A stretch of DNA of 64,000 bases, taken from Streptomyces sp. 549 (GTDB lineage Bacteria > Actinomycetota > Actinomycetes > Streptomycetales > Streptomycetaceae). The stretch is taken from positions 82,352 to 146,351 of the forward strand of contig NZ_JASKMT010000013.1 in assembly GCF_030124175.1 (NCBI RefSeq). Direction: 5' to 3'. The translations under genes were made by a program, and so were the position numbers. The notes under the pieces were generated by a model. That model saw only the letters and a list, made by a program, of their open reading frames with translations, was not told where the DNA came from and searched no databases. This document shows, in pieces, positions 38,922-48,403 of this stretch (position 1 is the stretch's first letter; each line of letters begins with the position of its first letter).

Positions 38922-40325
38922 TCACCAGCCCTCGGTACCGCCCGGGACCGCCGCGTCCGGGTCGTAGGGCTGCCGGGTGAACACGAAGGTGCCCAGGTCC
39001 AGATGGTCGACGGTGCCGTCCGGACGCCGCACGGCACGCAGCGGCTCCCCCGCGAAGTAGCCGTCCAGGCCCTTCCAGCCCCCGCCCGGCACCGGCTCGA
39101 ACCGCGAACCCAGCCGCCCGCCGGCCATCGGCGACAGCTCCACCCGACCGCCGCCGCGCAGCCGCAGCAGGTACGGCGCCGCGCCCCAGTACCAGGGCCC
39201 GGTGAGCGCCAGCAGCGCGGTGTCGACCCCGTCGAGCGGCTGCCACGGGCCGGGCAGCCGCGGCTCCCGCTCGGCGACCTCCGCCATCAGCCCGGTGGCG
39301 AGCGCCGCCACCGGCATGCCGCTGGTGACGTTCGCCAGCGCCACCGCGCCCAGGCCCGCCTCGACGTCCAGCCACAGGGCCGCCACGAAGCCGGGCATGG
39401 ACCCGCCGTGCCCGGCCAGCATCCGGCCGTCGTGGTGCTGCACCTGCAGGCCCAGCCCGTACGACCCGTTCCAGTCGGCGGGCTCCGGCGCCACCGCGGG
39501 TGCGCGCATCTCCGCGAGGCTCGCCGTGCCCAGCACCCGCTCGTCACCGGCCGCCAGGAAGGCGGCGAAGCGCGACAGGTCGCCGGCCGTGGACCACAGC
39601 TCCCCCGCAGGCGCCATCAGCCCCGTCTGCACCACCCGCTCCCGCTGCACCACGTCCGCCCACGGGTGGACCGCCCAGCCCTCCGCGTGCGGGGCCGACG
39701 GCTGCGGCGCGGTGCGGGACATGCCCAGCGGCTCCAGCACCTCCGCGTGCAGCACCTCGTGCCACGGCCGGCCGCGCAGCCGCTCCACCAGTGCGCCCAG
39801 CAGCGCGTACCCGGGGTTGGAGTAGTGGAAGCGGCGGCCCGCCGGGTGCGGTTGCGGCTCGTCCCCGAAGAGGTCGGCCGGTTCGGGCCGCAACTCGCCC
39901 GGGGTCCGCTCCCACCACGGCCCGCGCGCCTCGGCGGCCAGCCCGGAGGAATGGCTCAGCAGCTGCGCGATCGTCGCGTCGCCGCCCTGCGGGGTCGGCA
40001 GGTGGGTGCCGAGGCGGTCGCCGAGGTCCAGCAGGCCCTCGTCGCGCAGCCGCAGCACCAGGACCGCAACGAAGGTCTTGGTGATCGAGCCGATGCGGAA
40101 CTGGGTGTCAGCGGTGGCGGGTTCGCCGTCCACCGCGCCCCGGCTGCCGAACCACACCCGTCGCCCGTCCCGCACGACGGCCGCCACCGCGGCGGGCGCC
40201 CGGCCCTCGTACTGCGCGACGGCCAGGCGGTGCAGCAGCGCCCGCCGGGTGCCGTCGAGCAGCGCCGGCTCCGCGGCGGTGGAGGGGTCGGGGTCGGGGT
40301 CGGGGGCGTGCGCAGGTGCGGTCAT
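38922..40325 (-). CDS. Serine hydrolase of the class C beta-lactamase / DD-peptidase family
   Basis: A 467-residue protein. Catalytic SITK (Ser80, Lys83) and YSN (about 168-170) are followed by the late LAGHGGSMPGF, equivalent to the KTG/HxG strand. A C-terminal beta domain of about 100 residues follows. There is no signal peptide. It is therefore probably a cytoplasmic esterase or peptidase rather than a secreted beta-lactamase. The ATG at 40325 has AGGA 8 bases upstream. Confidence 0.88.
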   Translation of the reverse strand: MTAPAHAPDPDPDPSTAAEPALLDGTRRALLHRLAVAQYEGRAPAAVAAVVRDGRRVWFGSRGAVDGEPATADTQFRIGSITKTFVAVLVLRLRDEGLLDLGDRLGTHLPTPQGGDATIAQLLSHSSGLAAEARGPWWERTPGELRPEPADLFGDEPQPHPAGRRFHYSNPGYALLGALVERLRGRPWHEVLHAEVLEPLGMSRTAPQPSAPHAEGWAVHPWADVVQRERVVQTGLMAPAGELWSTAGDLSRFAAFLAAGDERVLGTASLAEMRAPAVAPEPADWNGSYGLGLQVQHHDGRMLAGHGGSMPGFVAALWLDVEAGLGAVALANVTSGMPVAALATGLMAEVAEREPRLPGPWQPLDGVDTALLALTGPWYWGAAPYLLRLRGGGRVELSPMAGGRLGSRFEPVPGGGWKGLDGYFAGEPLRAVRRPDGTVDHLDLGTFVFTRQPYDPDAAVPGGTEGW

Positions 40326-40412
40326 GGTCAATTCCTACGTCGCCGCGGCAGGTCACGCCACCTGTTCCGGTCCGGCGCGTCCCGGACGCGTGTACGGCGA
40401 CGGCGTGTACGG

Positions 40413-40462
40413 CGACGGCCCGGCGGCCGGGACCTGGTGGGGTCCCGGCCGCCGGGCCGTCG
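40413..40462 (-). terminator. Very strong hairpin terminator after the penicillin-binding protein gene
   Basis: A perfect 22-bp stem: 40413-40434 with 40441-40462, 6-base loop. It lies 42 bases after the PBP stop. Short direct repeats (GTGTACGGCGACGG twice before it, GTCGATGGTGCG twice after it) flank the stem. Confidence 0.85.
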
Positions 40463-40503
40463 ATGGTGCGGTGTCGATGGTGCGGTACCGCGTGCCGGGG
40501 CAG

Positions 40504-43149
40504 CTACTCGTTGGCCTCGCCCCGGCCGCCGAACAGGCCGCCTCCGCCGGTGTTGCCGCCGCCGGTCTGGTTGCCGCCGGTGGTCTGACCGGTGTCCGTG
40601 CCGCCGGTCTGCCCGTCGGTGGTACCGGCGTCCTGGCCCTCCGCCTCACCGCCGGTCTGACCGTCCGAACCGCCGTTCTGCTGACCCTGGTTCTGGCCAC
40701 CGGTGTTGTTGCAGGTGACGTCCCAGAACTCGCAACTGGGCTCCTCCGACGGCTCGGTGCTGGGGGAGGGCGACGGGGTCTCCTTCGGCTCCTCCGGCTC
40801 CTCGGTCTCCTCCGGCTCCTCGGCCGTCTCCGACGGTGTCGGCGTCGGGCTGGGGATGGCGTCGGAGTTGACGAGGTTGCTGATCGGCTGGGCCTTCGGG
40901 AACGCCTTCGCCGGCTCGCCCTTGAGCGCCGCCTTCATGTACGTCGTCCACACCTCGGTGGGCAGCTTGCCACCGGCGATCGACGGGAAGCCGCCGACGC
41001 CGCGCATGGACTTCAGTTCCTTGCTTTCCGGGTCGGTGCGGAACATCGTCACCGAGGTCGACAGCTGCGGCGTGTACCCCACCCACCAGGCGGACTTGTT
41101 GCCGTCGGTGGTACCGGTCTTGCCCGCAGCCGGCCGGCCCAGGGACCGCGCACCCGCGCCGGTTCCCTCCTCGCCGGTGATGACGCCCTCCAGGACCTCT
41201 GTCACGTTGTTCGCGACGTTCGGGTCGATGGCCGTCTTGCGCTTGGGCTTCTCGAAACCGGGCGTGTCGTTGCCCTTCAGCACCACGCGGGTGACGGCGA
41301 ACGGCTCGGCCTGGCTGCCGGAGGCGGCGAACGTCGCGTAGGCGTCGGCCATCCGGATCGCGCTCGGCGTCGAGGTGCCCAGGGCGAAGGAGGGGTTGAG
41401 GTTCCCGTCCATGCTCTCCTCCTTGATGCCCACCTCCCTCGCCGTGTCGCGGACCTTCTCCATGCCGACGTCCATGCCCAGCTGCACGAACGGGGTGTTG
41501 GCCGAGACCTCCATCGCCTTGCGCAGCGTGATGGGGCCCCAGTCCTTGTCGTTCATGTTGACCTGCCGGAAGACCTCGTCCTTGTCGTCGAGGAACTCCG
41601 AGCCGTCCTGGTTCTTGATCGCGATCTTGTTGTCGCCGTCGTACTTGCTGTCCGGCGAGATGCCCTGGCCGCTGCTCTTGTGGGTGCCGTGCTCCATCGC
41701 CGCGGCCAGCACGAACGGCTTCCACACCGAACCCACCGGCACACCGAAGGTGTTGGCGTTGTTGGTGTAGTGGCCCTTGTCGAAGCCCTCACCGCCGTAC
41801 AGCGCCACGATCTTCCCGGTGCCCGGCTCCACGGAGGCGGCGCCGAACTGGACGAAGTTGTCCACCTCGCGCTCGTCCGGCTTGAGGTTCGCCTCGCGGA
41901 CCTTGTTGACCGACTTCTCCATCTGCTCGACCTTCTTGCGGTCGAACGTGGTGTGGATCTGGTAGCCGCCCCGGTCGAGCTGCTTCCGCTCGATGCTGGT
42001 CTTGCGCAGGACCTCGGCCTTGGCGACGGCCATCAGGTAACCCACCTGGCCCGTCTTGCTGTTCTGGTCCCGGCGCTCGATCGGCTCGGGGAACTTGCGG
42101 TACTTGTCCCGCTCCGACTGCTCCATCAGGCCGAGTTCGGCCTGACGGTCCAGCACCCAGGCCCAGCGCTTCTCCGCCCGGGCCCGGTTCTGCTGCGGCG
42201 AGCTGTTCGGGCCCTCACCACCGGCCGGGTCGTAGAGGTCGGCGCCCTTGAGCACCGTGGTGAGCAGCGCGCTCTCGTCCGGCTTCAGTTCCTTGGCGTC
42301 CTTGCCGTAGTACGCCTGCGCCGCCGCCTGGATCCCGTAGGCACCCCGCCCGTAGTAGCTGGTGTTGAGGTACCCCTGCATGATCTTTTCCTTCTTCATC
42401 GTCGATCCGACCTTGATCGAGATGAAGAGTTCCTTCGCCTTGCGGGTGACCGTCTGGTCCTGGGACAGGTAGTTGTTCTTGACGAACTGCTGGGTGATCG
42501 TCGAACCGCCCTGCGTGTCCTGCCCCCTGGCCATGTTCACCACCGCGCGCGCGATACCGCGCGGGTCCACTCCGGAGTCCTCGCGGAAGGTGGCGTTCTC
42601 AGCGGCGATCACCGCGTCCTGCATGGAGCTGGGGATGTTGCTGATGTCGACGTTCTGACGGTTCGTCTGCCCGTCCCGTGCCATCACCGTGCTGTCGGAC
42701 CAGTAGTAGACGTTGTTCTGCGCCTTGGCCGCGTCGTTCTCGTTGGGAGGTTCCACCAGCGCGAGGGCCACGCCCGTCAGGCCGACCAGCAGGCCCAGTC
42801 CGGTCACGCACAGCGCGGCGATCTGCCTCCAGGAGGGCAGCCAGCGGCGCGCGCCCTCCTTGGTGGAACGCGGGTAGTCGATGAAGCGCTTCTTCGGCGG
42901 GTCCTCTGACCGGCGACCCCGGCCGGCCCGCGACGCCTCACCCGCGGCGGACTCGCTTGCGGTGGCCGCGCGGCGGCTGCCGCGCTGGGCGCGCCGGGCC
43001 TCGGCACGGCCCCCGGCGGGTCCCGCCGCGGGGGCGCCGTAGGAGCTGGTGGTGGCGCCGCTGGGCGGCGCCACGCGTCGGCCGGCCGCCGGCGGCTGCG
43101 ACGCGCGACGGCCGCGCGACGGCGGCTGCTTTCGACGGTGCTCGCTCAT
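40504..43149 (-). CDS. Bifunctional class A penicillin-binding protein
   Basis: An 881-residue murein synthase. A basic, disordered cytoplasmic head (about 1-110) is followed by one membrane helix (IAALCVTGLGLLVGLTGVAL). Next comes a GT51 transglycosylase domain (AAENATFREDSGVDPRGIAR, GGSTITQQFVKN), then a transpeptidase domain with active-site SVWK, SAN and KTGTT. The tail is Glu/Pro- then Gly/Gln/Thr-rich and contains CEFWDVTC, a likely disulphide. It polymerises and cross-links peptidoglycan outside the membrane. It lies divergently from the PadR regulator. Length is at the upper end for the family because of the head and tail. Confidence 0.95.
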   Translation of the reverse strand: MSEHRRKQPPSRGRRASQPPAAGRRVAPPSGATTSSYGAPAAGPAGGRAEARRAQRGSRRAATASESAAGEASRAGRGRRSEDPPKKRFIDYPRSTKEGARRWLPSWRQIAALCVTGLGLLVGLTGVALALVEPPNENDAAKAQNNVYYWSDSTVMARDGQTNRQNVDISNIPSSMQDAVIAAENATFREDSGVDPRGIARAVVNMARGQDTQGGSTITQQFVKNNYLSQDQTVTRKAKELFISIKVGSTMKKEKIMQGYLNTSYYGRGAYGIQAAAQAYYGKDAKELKPDESALLTTVLKGADLYDPAGGEGPNSSPQQNRARAEKRWAWVLDRQAELGLMEQSERDKYRKFPEPIERRDQNSKTGQVGYLMAVAKAEVLRKTSIERKQLDRGGYQIHTTFDRKKVEQMEKSVNKVREANLKPDEREVDNFVQFGAASVEPGTGKIVALYGGEGFDKGHYTNNANTFGVPVGSVWKPFVLAAAMEHGTHKSSGQGISPDSKYDGDNKIAIKNQDGSEFLDDKDEVFRQVNMNDKDWGPITLRKAMEVSANTPFVQLGMDVGMEKVRDTAREVGIKEESMDGNLNPSFALGTSTPSAIRMADAYATFAASGSQAEPFAVTRVVLKGNDTPGFEKPKRKTAIDPNVANNVTEVLEGVITGEEGTGAGARSLGRPAAGKTGTTDGNKSAWWVGYTPQLSTSVTMFRTDPESKELKSMRGVGGFPSIAGGKLPTEVWTTYMKAALKGEPAKAFPKAQPISNLVNSDAIPSPTPTPSETAEEPEETEEPEEPKETPSPSPSTEPSEEPSCEFWDVTCNNTGGQNQGQQNGGSDGQTGGEAEGQDAGTTDGQTGGTDTGQTTGGNQTGGGNTGGGGLFGGRGEANE

Positions 43150-43526
43150 GGGAACAGCTACTCCTCGGTCAGGCACCCACGCCTGAAGGCGGCAGTGTAC
43201 TTCCGGTCCCCCGACATGCGCCCCGTTTCCACGTTCGGGCGCACTGCATCCAAGACCAGGACGCGCACACGCGTCACATGGTTCCCGGTGGTTTTCTGCA
43301 CAAGCGACAGAGTACGCAGCCTGGAAACATGCCTTGTCGGGCATAGGGCAGTAAACGGGCAACTCGGCAGTACGAGATCGCAGATGTGAGCCCGTTCACT
43401 TTGGCCGCCCTTGCCGCATGCGACACTCCGTTCTATCGTCTGGATGTATCGAGTCGATACATCAGCACGGCATATCGGGGCGGACTGGCGGAAGCCGGCC
43501 GCGGACGGAGAGGAGTGACGGGAGTC
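43150..43526. other. Divergent intergenic region with a palindromic operator
   Basis: About 375 bases between the penicillin-binding protein (minus) and PadR (plus). Apart from the palindrome at 43443-43463 I see no gene or RNA. Confidence 0.4.
43443..43463. promoter_or_regulatory. Perfect 21-bp palindrome, probable PadR operator
   Basis: GATGTATCGA-G-TCGATACATC is a perfect inverted repeat with ATGT and ACAT at its outer ends, the usual core of PadR binding sites. It lies 64 bases before the PadR start codon, so autoregulation is likely. It could also act on the divergent penicillin-binding protein gene. Confidence 0.65.
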
Positions 43527-44219
43527 GTGAGCAGACGTTCCGGCATTCTCGAGTTCGCCGTTCTCGGCCTGCTCCGCGAAGCCCCGATGCACGGCTACGA
43601 ACTGCGGAAGCGGCTCAACACCTCACTCGGGGTGTTCCGCGCCTTCAGTTACGGCTCGCTCTACCCCTGCCTCAAGACCCTGGTCCAGCAGGGGTGGATC
43701 GCCGAGGAAGCGGGCGGCCCCGACGAGGACTCGGCGGTGGCGCCGCTGTCCGGAAGGCGCGCGAAGATCGTCTACCGGCTCACGGCCGAGGGCAAGGAGC
43801 ACTTCGAGGAGCTGCTCGCCCAGACCGGCCCGGAGTCCTGGGAGGACGAGCACTTCGGTGTGCGGTTCGCCTTCTTCGGCCAGACCTCACGGGACGTGCG
43901 GATGCGGGTGCTCGAAGGGCGCCGCAGCCGGCTGGAGGAACGTCTCGACAAGATGCGAGCGGCTCTGACCCGTACTCGTGAGCGACTGGACGACTACACC
44001 CTCGAACTGCAGCGACACGGCATGGAGTCCGTGGAGCGGGAAGTCCGCTGGCTCAACGAGCTCATCGAGAGCGAGCGGGCAGGACGCGACCGACGCGACG
44101 CGCCGGAGGGGCAGCGCCCCGCCGACCACGCGTCGGATCCACGTCAGTCAGAAGATCAGGGCGGTACGCCCCGGCATCGGGGTGCCACCCGGCCGGATCC
44201 GTCCGATGACACCACCTAA
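43527..44219 (+). CDS. PadR-family transcriptional regulator
   Basis: A 230-residue regulator. The winged helix (about 5-85; ILEFAVLGLLREAPMHGYEL, then YGSLYPCLKTL) is followed by a coiled-coil dimerisation domain of the Vir type (about 110-190) and a polar, disordered tail. GTG 43527 is taken as start, with GGGAG just before it; a GAGGAG lies further upstream. The next gene, ino1, starts 51 bases after it on the same strand and may share the transcript. A palindromic operator precedes it. Confidence 0.88.
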   Translation: MSRRSGILEFAVLGLLREAPMHGYELRKRLNTSLGVFRAFSYGSLYPCLKTLVQQGWIAEEAGGPDEDSAVAPLSGRRAKIVYRLTAEGKEHFEELLAQTGPESWEDEHFGVRFAFFGQTSRDVRMRVLEGRRSRLEERLDKMRAALTRTRERLDDYTLELQRHGMESVEREVRWLNELIESERAGRDRRDAPEGQRPADHASDPRQSEDQGGTPRHRGATRPDPSDDTT

Positions 44220-44270
44220 GGGGCCCGCGCTGTGCGGAGCCTCAACGAGAACACACAGGGAGCAACCGGA

Positions 44271-45353
44271 ATGGGTTCGGTTCGCGTAGCCATCGTCGGC
44301 GTGGGCAACTGCGCCGCCTCGCTGGTTCAGGGCGTCGAGTACTACAAGGACGCCGACCCGGACAGCCGGGTCCCGGGTCTGATGCACGTGCGGTTCGGCG
44401 AGTACCACGTCTCGGACATCGAGTTCGTGGCCGCCTTCGACGTGGACGCCAAGAAGGTCGGCCTCGACCTGGTGGACGCCATCGGCGCCAGCGAGAACAA
44501 CACCATCAAGATCTGCGACGTCCCCTCCACCGGGGTGAAGGTCCAGCGGGGCCACACCTACGACGGTCTGGGCAAGTACTACCGCGAGACCATCGAGGAA
44601 TCGGCCGACGCGCCGGTCGACATGGTCAAGGCGCTGAAGGACGCCCAGGCCGACGTCCTCATCTGCTACCTGCCGGTCGGGTCGCAGACGGCCGTCGAGT
44701 TCTACGCCCAGGTCGCCATCGACGCCAAGGTGGCGTTCGTCAACGCCCTGCCGGTCTTCATCGCCGGCACCAAGGCGTGGGCCGACAAGTTTACCGAGGC
44801 CGGCGTGCCGATCGTCGGTGACGACATCAAGTCCCAGGTGGGCGCCACCATCACGCACCGCGTGATGGCCAAGCTCTTCGAGGACCGCGGTGTGGTCCTG
44901 GACCGCACGATGCAGCTGAACGTCGGCGGCAACATGGACTTCAAGAACATGCTGGAGCGGGAGCGGCTGGAGTCCAAGAAGATCTCCAAGACGCAGGCCG
45001 TCACCTCGCAGATCCCCGACCGGGACATGGGCGCGGACAACGTGCACATCGGCCCCTCGGACTACGTGGCCTGGCTGGACGACCGCAAGTGGGCCTACGT
45101 GCGCCTGGAGGGTCGTGCCTTCGGCGACGTGCCGCTGAACCTGGAGTACAAGCTCGAGGTCTGGGACTCCCCCAACTCGGCCGGTGTCATCATCGACGCG
45201 CTGCGCGCGGCGAAGATCGCCAAGGACCGGGGCATCGGCGGCCCGATCCTCTCGGCGTCCTCGTACTTCATGAAGTCGCCCCCGGTCCAGTACTTCGACG
45301 ACCAGGCCCGGGAGAACGTCGAGAAGTTCATCCGCGGCGAGGTGGACCACTGA
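44271..45353 (+). CDS. ino1: Inositol-3-phosphate synthase
   Basis: A 360-residue NAD-dependent synthase that turns glucose-6-phosphate into 1D-myo-inositol-3-phosphate. It is the first step to mycothiol and phosphatidylinositol. [18 protein letters not shown] is the NAD-binding motif, and [15 protein letters not shown] and [12 protein letters not shown] are conserved catalytic blocks. The ATG at 44271 follows AGGGAG. The length (360) is typical of the actinobacterial form. It is probably co-transcribed with padR. Confidence 0.96.
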   Translation: MGSVRVAIVGVGNCAASLVQGVEYYKDADPDSRVPGLMHVRFGEYHVSDIEFVAAFDVDAKKVGLDLVDAIGASENNTIKICDVPSTGVKVQRGHTYDGLGKYYRETIEESADAPVDMVKALKDAQADVLICYLPVGSQTAVEFYAQVAIDAKVAFVNALPVFIAGTKAWADKFTEAGVPIVGDDIKSQVGATITHRVMAKLFEDRGVVLDRTMQLNVGGNMDFKNMLERERLESKKISKTQAVTSQIPDRDMGADNVHIGPSDYVAWLDDRKWAYVRLEGRAFGDVPLNLEYKLEVWDSPNSAGVIIDALRAAKIAKDRGIGGPILSASSYFMKSPPVQYFDDQARENVEKFIRGEVDH

Positions 45354-45436
45354 GGTCCCACCCGCGCGCCTAGCGACCTGCGGGTTCCGGTAGGCGCGAG
45401 CCCCGGGGCCTGCTGAGTGCGACGCGCTTCGGCACC

Positions 45437-45482
45437 ACGCGAAGAGGGTCATGTTTCACGTGAAACATGACCCTCTTCGCGT
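45437..45482. terminator. 46-bp perfect palindrome between ino1 and the alanine-racemase-like gene
   Basis: The arm 45437-45459 is the exact reverse complement of 45460-45482, with no loop. In RNA it would form a long hairpin ending both convergent genes. Its centre is a ParB binding site. Confidence 0.75.
45453..45466. other. parS: parS centromere site (ParB binding)
   Basis: GTTTCACGTGAAAC is an exact match to the Streptomyces parS consensus. ParB loads at such sites near oriC to organise and segregate chromosomes during sporulation. Its presence agrees with dnaB, ssb and other genes known to lie close to the origin. Confidence 0.92.
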
Positions 45483-45491
45483 GCCCTCGGC

Positions 45492-45530
45492 CCGCCGGCC
45501 TCAGCGGCCTCAGCGGCCTCAGCGGCCTCA
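45492..45530. repeat. Four tandem copies of a 9-bp unit
   Basis: GGCCTCAGC is repeated about four times just beyond the stop codon of the minus-strand alanine-racemase-like gene. Confidence 0.85.
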
Positions 45531-46559
45531 GCGGTCGATCATGCGGTCCACGGAGGTGGTGGTGTGCCGCAGGTGCGCGACCAGTTCGTCGCCCACCTGG
45601 GGCTCGGGCGCGTCGTCCGGCACGAACAGGATCGACACCTGCATGTGCGGCGGCTCGGCGAACCAGCGCTGCTTGCCGGCCCAGACGAACGGCGAGAGGT
45701 TGCGGTTGACGGTCGCCAGCCCCGCGCGGGCCACGCCCTTGGCCCGGGAGGTCATGCCGTGCAGCGCCTTCGGCGCCTCCAGGCCGACGCCGTGCGAGGT
45801 GCCGCCGGCCACCACGGCCAGCCACCCGTCACCGGCGACCTTCTGCTGCCGGTAGCCGAACCGGTCGCCCTTCACCACCCGTGTCACGTCCAGCACCGCG
45901 CCCCGGTACTCGGTCGCGGTGTGGTCGCCGAGCCACAACTGCGTGCCGATGCGGGCCCGGAACCGGGTCTGCGGGAACTGCTGCTGCAGCAGGGCGAACT
46001 CGTCGGCCTTCAGATGGCTGACGAACATGGTCTCCAGCGGCAGCCGGGCGGCACGCAGCCGGTCCATCCAGCCGATGACCTCGTCGACCGCGTCCGAACC
46101 GTCCGCCCGGTCCAGCGGCAGGTGGATCGCGAAGCCCTCCAGCCGGACGTCGTCGATCGCCGCGTGCAGCTTGCCGAGGTCCTCCTCCGAGACACCGTGG
46201 CGCTTCATGCTGCTCATGACCTCGATGACCACCCGGGCCCCGACCAGCGCGCCGACGCCGTCCACCGAGGAGACCGAGCGGATCACCCGGTCCGGCAGCG
46301 GCACCGGCTCCTCACCGCGCCGGAACGGGGTGAGCACCAGCAGGTCACCGCTGAAGTGGTCCTTCATACGGGCAGCCTCGTAGGTGGTGCCGACCGCCAC
46401 GATGTCCGAACCGAAGCGGGTGATCTCCTCGGAGAGCCGCTCGTGGCCGAAGCCGTATCCGTTGCCCTTGCAGACCGGGACGATGCCCGGGAACTGCTCG
46501 ATCACCGACTGCTGGTGCGCCCGCCAGCGCGCGGTGTCGACGTAGAGGGTGAGCGCCAT
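45528..46559 (-). CDS. Alanine-racemase-like PLP protein
   Basis: A 343-residue protein with an N-terminal TIM barrel. PVCKGNGYGFGH carries the PLP lysine in the place used by alanine racemase, and a beta-domain of the racemase C-terminal type follows. It is more divergent than the biosynthetic Alr, and no clear second catalytic Tyr block is seen. The product could act on another amino acid. It is preceded by a FemX-like gene on the same strand, about 90 bases upstream. A role in peptidoglycan precursor or cross-bridge metabolism is therefore plausible. Confidence 0.82.
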   Translation of the reverse strand: MALTLYVDTARWRAHQQSVIEQFPGIVPVCKGNGYGFGHERLSEEITRFGSDIVAVGTTYEAARMKDHFSGDLLVLTPFRRGEEPVPLPDRVIRSVSSVDGVGALVGARVVIEVMSSMKRHGVSEEDLGKLHAAIDDVRLEGFAIHLPLDRADGSDAVDEVIGWMDRLRAARLPLETMFVSHLKADEFALLQQQFPQTRFRARIGTQLWLGDHTATEYRGAVLDVTRVVKGDRFGYRQQKVAGDGWLAVVAGGTSHGVGLEAPKALHGMTSRAKGVARAGLATVNRNLSPFVWAGKQRWFAEPPHMQVSILFVPDDAPEPQVGDELVAHLRHTTTSVDRMIDR

Positions 46560-46651
46560 GGCCGGTTGGGAACCTTCCTCGTGGTGGAATCTGGGCTGAA
46601 CTGCGGGGGCGGCAGCGACACGCCGTCGGAATAAGACGCGGCGGATCACGG

Positions 46652-47773
46652 TCAACGGCGGGACATGTAGATGTCGAGTGCCTTGTGCAGCAGCTTGTTG
46701 AGCGGGAAGTCCCACTCGCCGATGTACTCGGCCGCCTCGCCTCCGGTGCCCACCTTGAACTGGATGAGTCCGAAGAGGTGGTCGGTGTCGTCCAGGGAGT
46801 CCGAGATGCCGCGCAGGTCGTAGACGCTCGCGCCGAGCGCGTACGCGTCCTGCAGCATGCGCCACTGCATCGCGTTGGAGGGCCGAACCTCACGCTTGTG
46901 GTTGGCGGAGGCACCGTAGGAGTACCAGACGTGACCGCCGACGATCAGCATGGTGGCCGCCGCGACGACCTCCCCCTCGTGCCGGGCGAAGTACAGCCGC
47001 ATGCGGTTGGGGTCCTCGTTGTTGAGCGAGGTCCACATCCGCTGGAAGTAGGACAGCGGGCGGGGCCGGAACCGGTCGCGCTCGGCAGTCACCTCGTACA
47101 GCTTCTGCCACTCCTCCAGGTCGTCGTAGCCGGCCTGCACGACCTCGACCCCGGCCTTCTCGGCCTTCTTGATGTTGCGGCGCCACAGCTGGTTGAAGCC
47201 CTTGTGGACCTCGTCCAGCGAGCGGCCCTCCAGCGGGACCTGGAAGACGAAGCGCGGCTGCACGTCGCCGAAGCCGGCGCCGCCGTCCTCGCCCTGCTGC
47301 CAGCCCATCCGGCGGAGGCGGTCGGACACCTCGAACGCGCGGGGCTCGATGAAGGAGGCCTCCACGTCCCGCAGCCGCTTGACGTCCGGGTCCTGGATGC
47401 CCTTCTTGATCGCCGCGGCGTTCCAGCGCCGGATCACCACCGGCGGGCCCATCTTCACGGAGAAGGCACCCTGCGCCTTCAGGTGCGCCAGCATCGGGCG
47501 CAGCCACTCCTCCAGGTTCGGGGCGTGCCAGTTGATGACCGGCCCCTCGGGCAGGTAGGCGAGGTAGCGCTTCACCTTCGGCAGCTGGCGGTACAGGACC
47601 AGGCCGGCGCCCACCAGCTCCCCGGTGGCGTCCTCGAACCAGCCGAGGTTCTCCGCCCGCCACTCCGCCTTCACGTCCGCCCATGCAGGCACCTGGCAGT
47701 GGCTGGCCGAGGGCTGGCTCTGGATGAACGCCAGATGTTGCTCTCGGCTGATGGTCCTCAGGGTAAGGCTCAT
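46652..47773 (-). CDS. femX: FemX/FemAB-type peptidoglycan bridge aminoacyltransferase
   Basis: A 373-residue protein with two GNAT-like subdomains. The segment FNQLWRRNIKKAEKAGVEV and the C-terminal block ISDSLDDTDHLFGLIQFK are typical of Fem ligases. Fem ligases attach an amino acid from charged tRNA to the peptide stem of lipid II. In Streptomyces, FemX adds the first glycine of the bridge. AAGGAGC-like sequence precedes the ATG. It likely forms an operon with the alanine-racemase-like gene. Confidence 0.9.
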   Translation of the reverse strand: MSLTLRTISREQHLAFIQSQPSASHCQVPAWADVKAEWRAENLGWFEDATGELVGAGLVLYRQLPKVKRYLAYLPEGPVINWHAPNLEEWLRPMLAHLKAQGAFSVKMGPPVVIRRWNAAAIKKGIQDPDVKRLRDVEASFIEPRAFEVSDRLRRMGWQQGEDGGAGFGDVQPRFVFQVPLEGRSLDEVHKGFNQLWRRNIKKAEKAGVEVVQAGYDDLEEWQKLYEVTAERDRFRPRPLSYFQRMWTSLNNEDPNRMRLYFARHEGEVVAAATMLIVGGHVWYSYGASANHKREVRPSNAMQWRMLQDAYALGASVYDLRGISDSLDDTDHLFGLIQFKVGTGGEAAEYIGEWDFPLNKLLHKALDIYMSRR

Positions 47774-47945
47774 GCGGGGCGCTCCTCCGGCGTACTTCGC
47801 AGGGTCTTCGCGAAGCCTACTGGGCCGGAAGGCCGCCCCTGTGGCCGTACCTGTCCCGCCCCCGCCCTGCGGCGGACACCGCCCCTCCGCCTACCACCAC
47901 CGGGCAGGACCCGGCGGGACGCGGGGCGGTACACCGGGCGGACGC

Positions 47946-48014
47946 CCGGGAGGTCGCCGGGAGGTCGCCGGGAGGTCGCCGGGAGGCGGAGCCGAGTCAG
48001 CCGAGTCAGCCGAG
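47946..48014. repeat. Two adjacent short tandem repeats
   Basis: CCGGGAGGTCG is repeated nearly four times (47946-47987), then GAGTCAGCC about two and a half times (47994-48014). They lie between the FemX gene start and the 3' end of the small membrane protein gene. Confidence 0.85.
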
Positions 48015-48320
48015 GATGCCTCCGAACGGTCCTCCGTTGGCCACCCCCAGGTAGAAACCGAAGGCCGAGGCGCCCAGACCGACGATCAGCAGGAAGCGCT
48101 CACCCGTGGTGGCGGAGACCATCTGGCCCCACAGCCCGACCGCGATGCCCGCCAGGCCGGCCCAGGAGGCCAGCAGGTGCAGGCCGGGGAAGAAGCACGT
48201 GGTGAAGGCGATCGCGCCCAGGAGCAGCGTCGCGGTCGTCAGACCGTTCTCGACCGGATGCGCCCTGCCGTCGGAGTTGAGGAACGCGAAGAGACCTGCC
48301 TGCCGCACTGTCTGTGCCAT
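48006..48320 (-). CDS. Small membrane protein, 104 residues, three helices
   Basis: Starts MAQTVRQAGLFAFLNSDGRA with AGGAGG 6 bases before the ATG. Three hydrophobic segments follow (about 28-50, 53-70, 75-95). It is transcribed divergently from the rpsF operon, a position where Streptomyces commonly has a gene of this type. Function unknown. Confidence 0.8.
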   Translation of the reverse strand: MAQTVRQAGLFAFLNSDGRAHPVENGLTTATLLLGAIAFTTCFFPGLHLLASWAGLAGIAVGLWGQMVSATTGERFLLIVGLGASAFGFYLGVANGGPFGGILG

Positions 48321-48403
48321 GGGGCACCTCCTGTCGGAAGGCGGCGCACTGGTGGCGCCGCTCACACCCGATGTGTCCAGATTGCGGCGGTCACCGACCG
48401 GAT

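Noticed and set aside
40006..42909. Plus-strand frame of 967 codons
   Set aside because: Lies opposite the penicillin-binding protein and serine hydrolase and has no domain.
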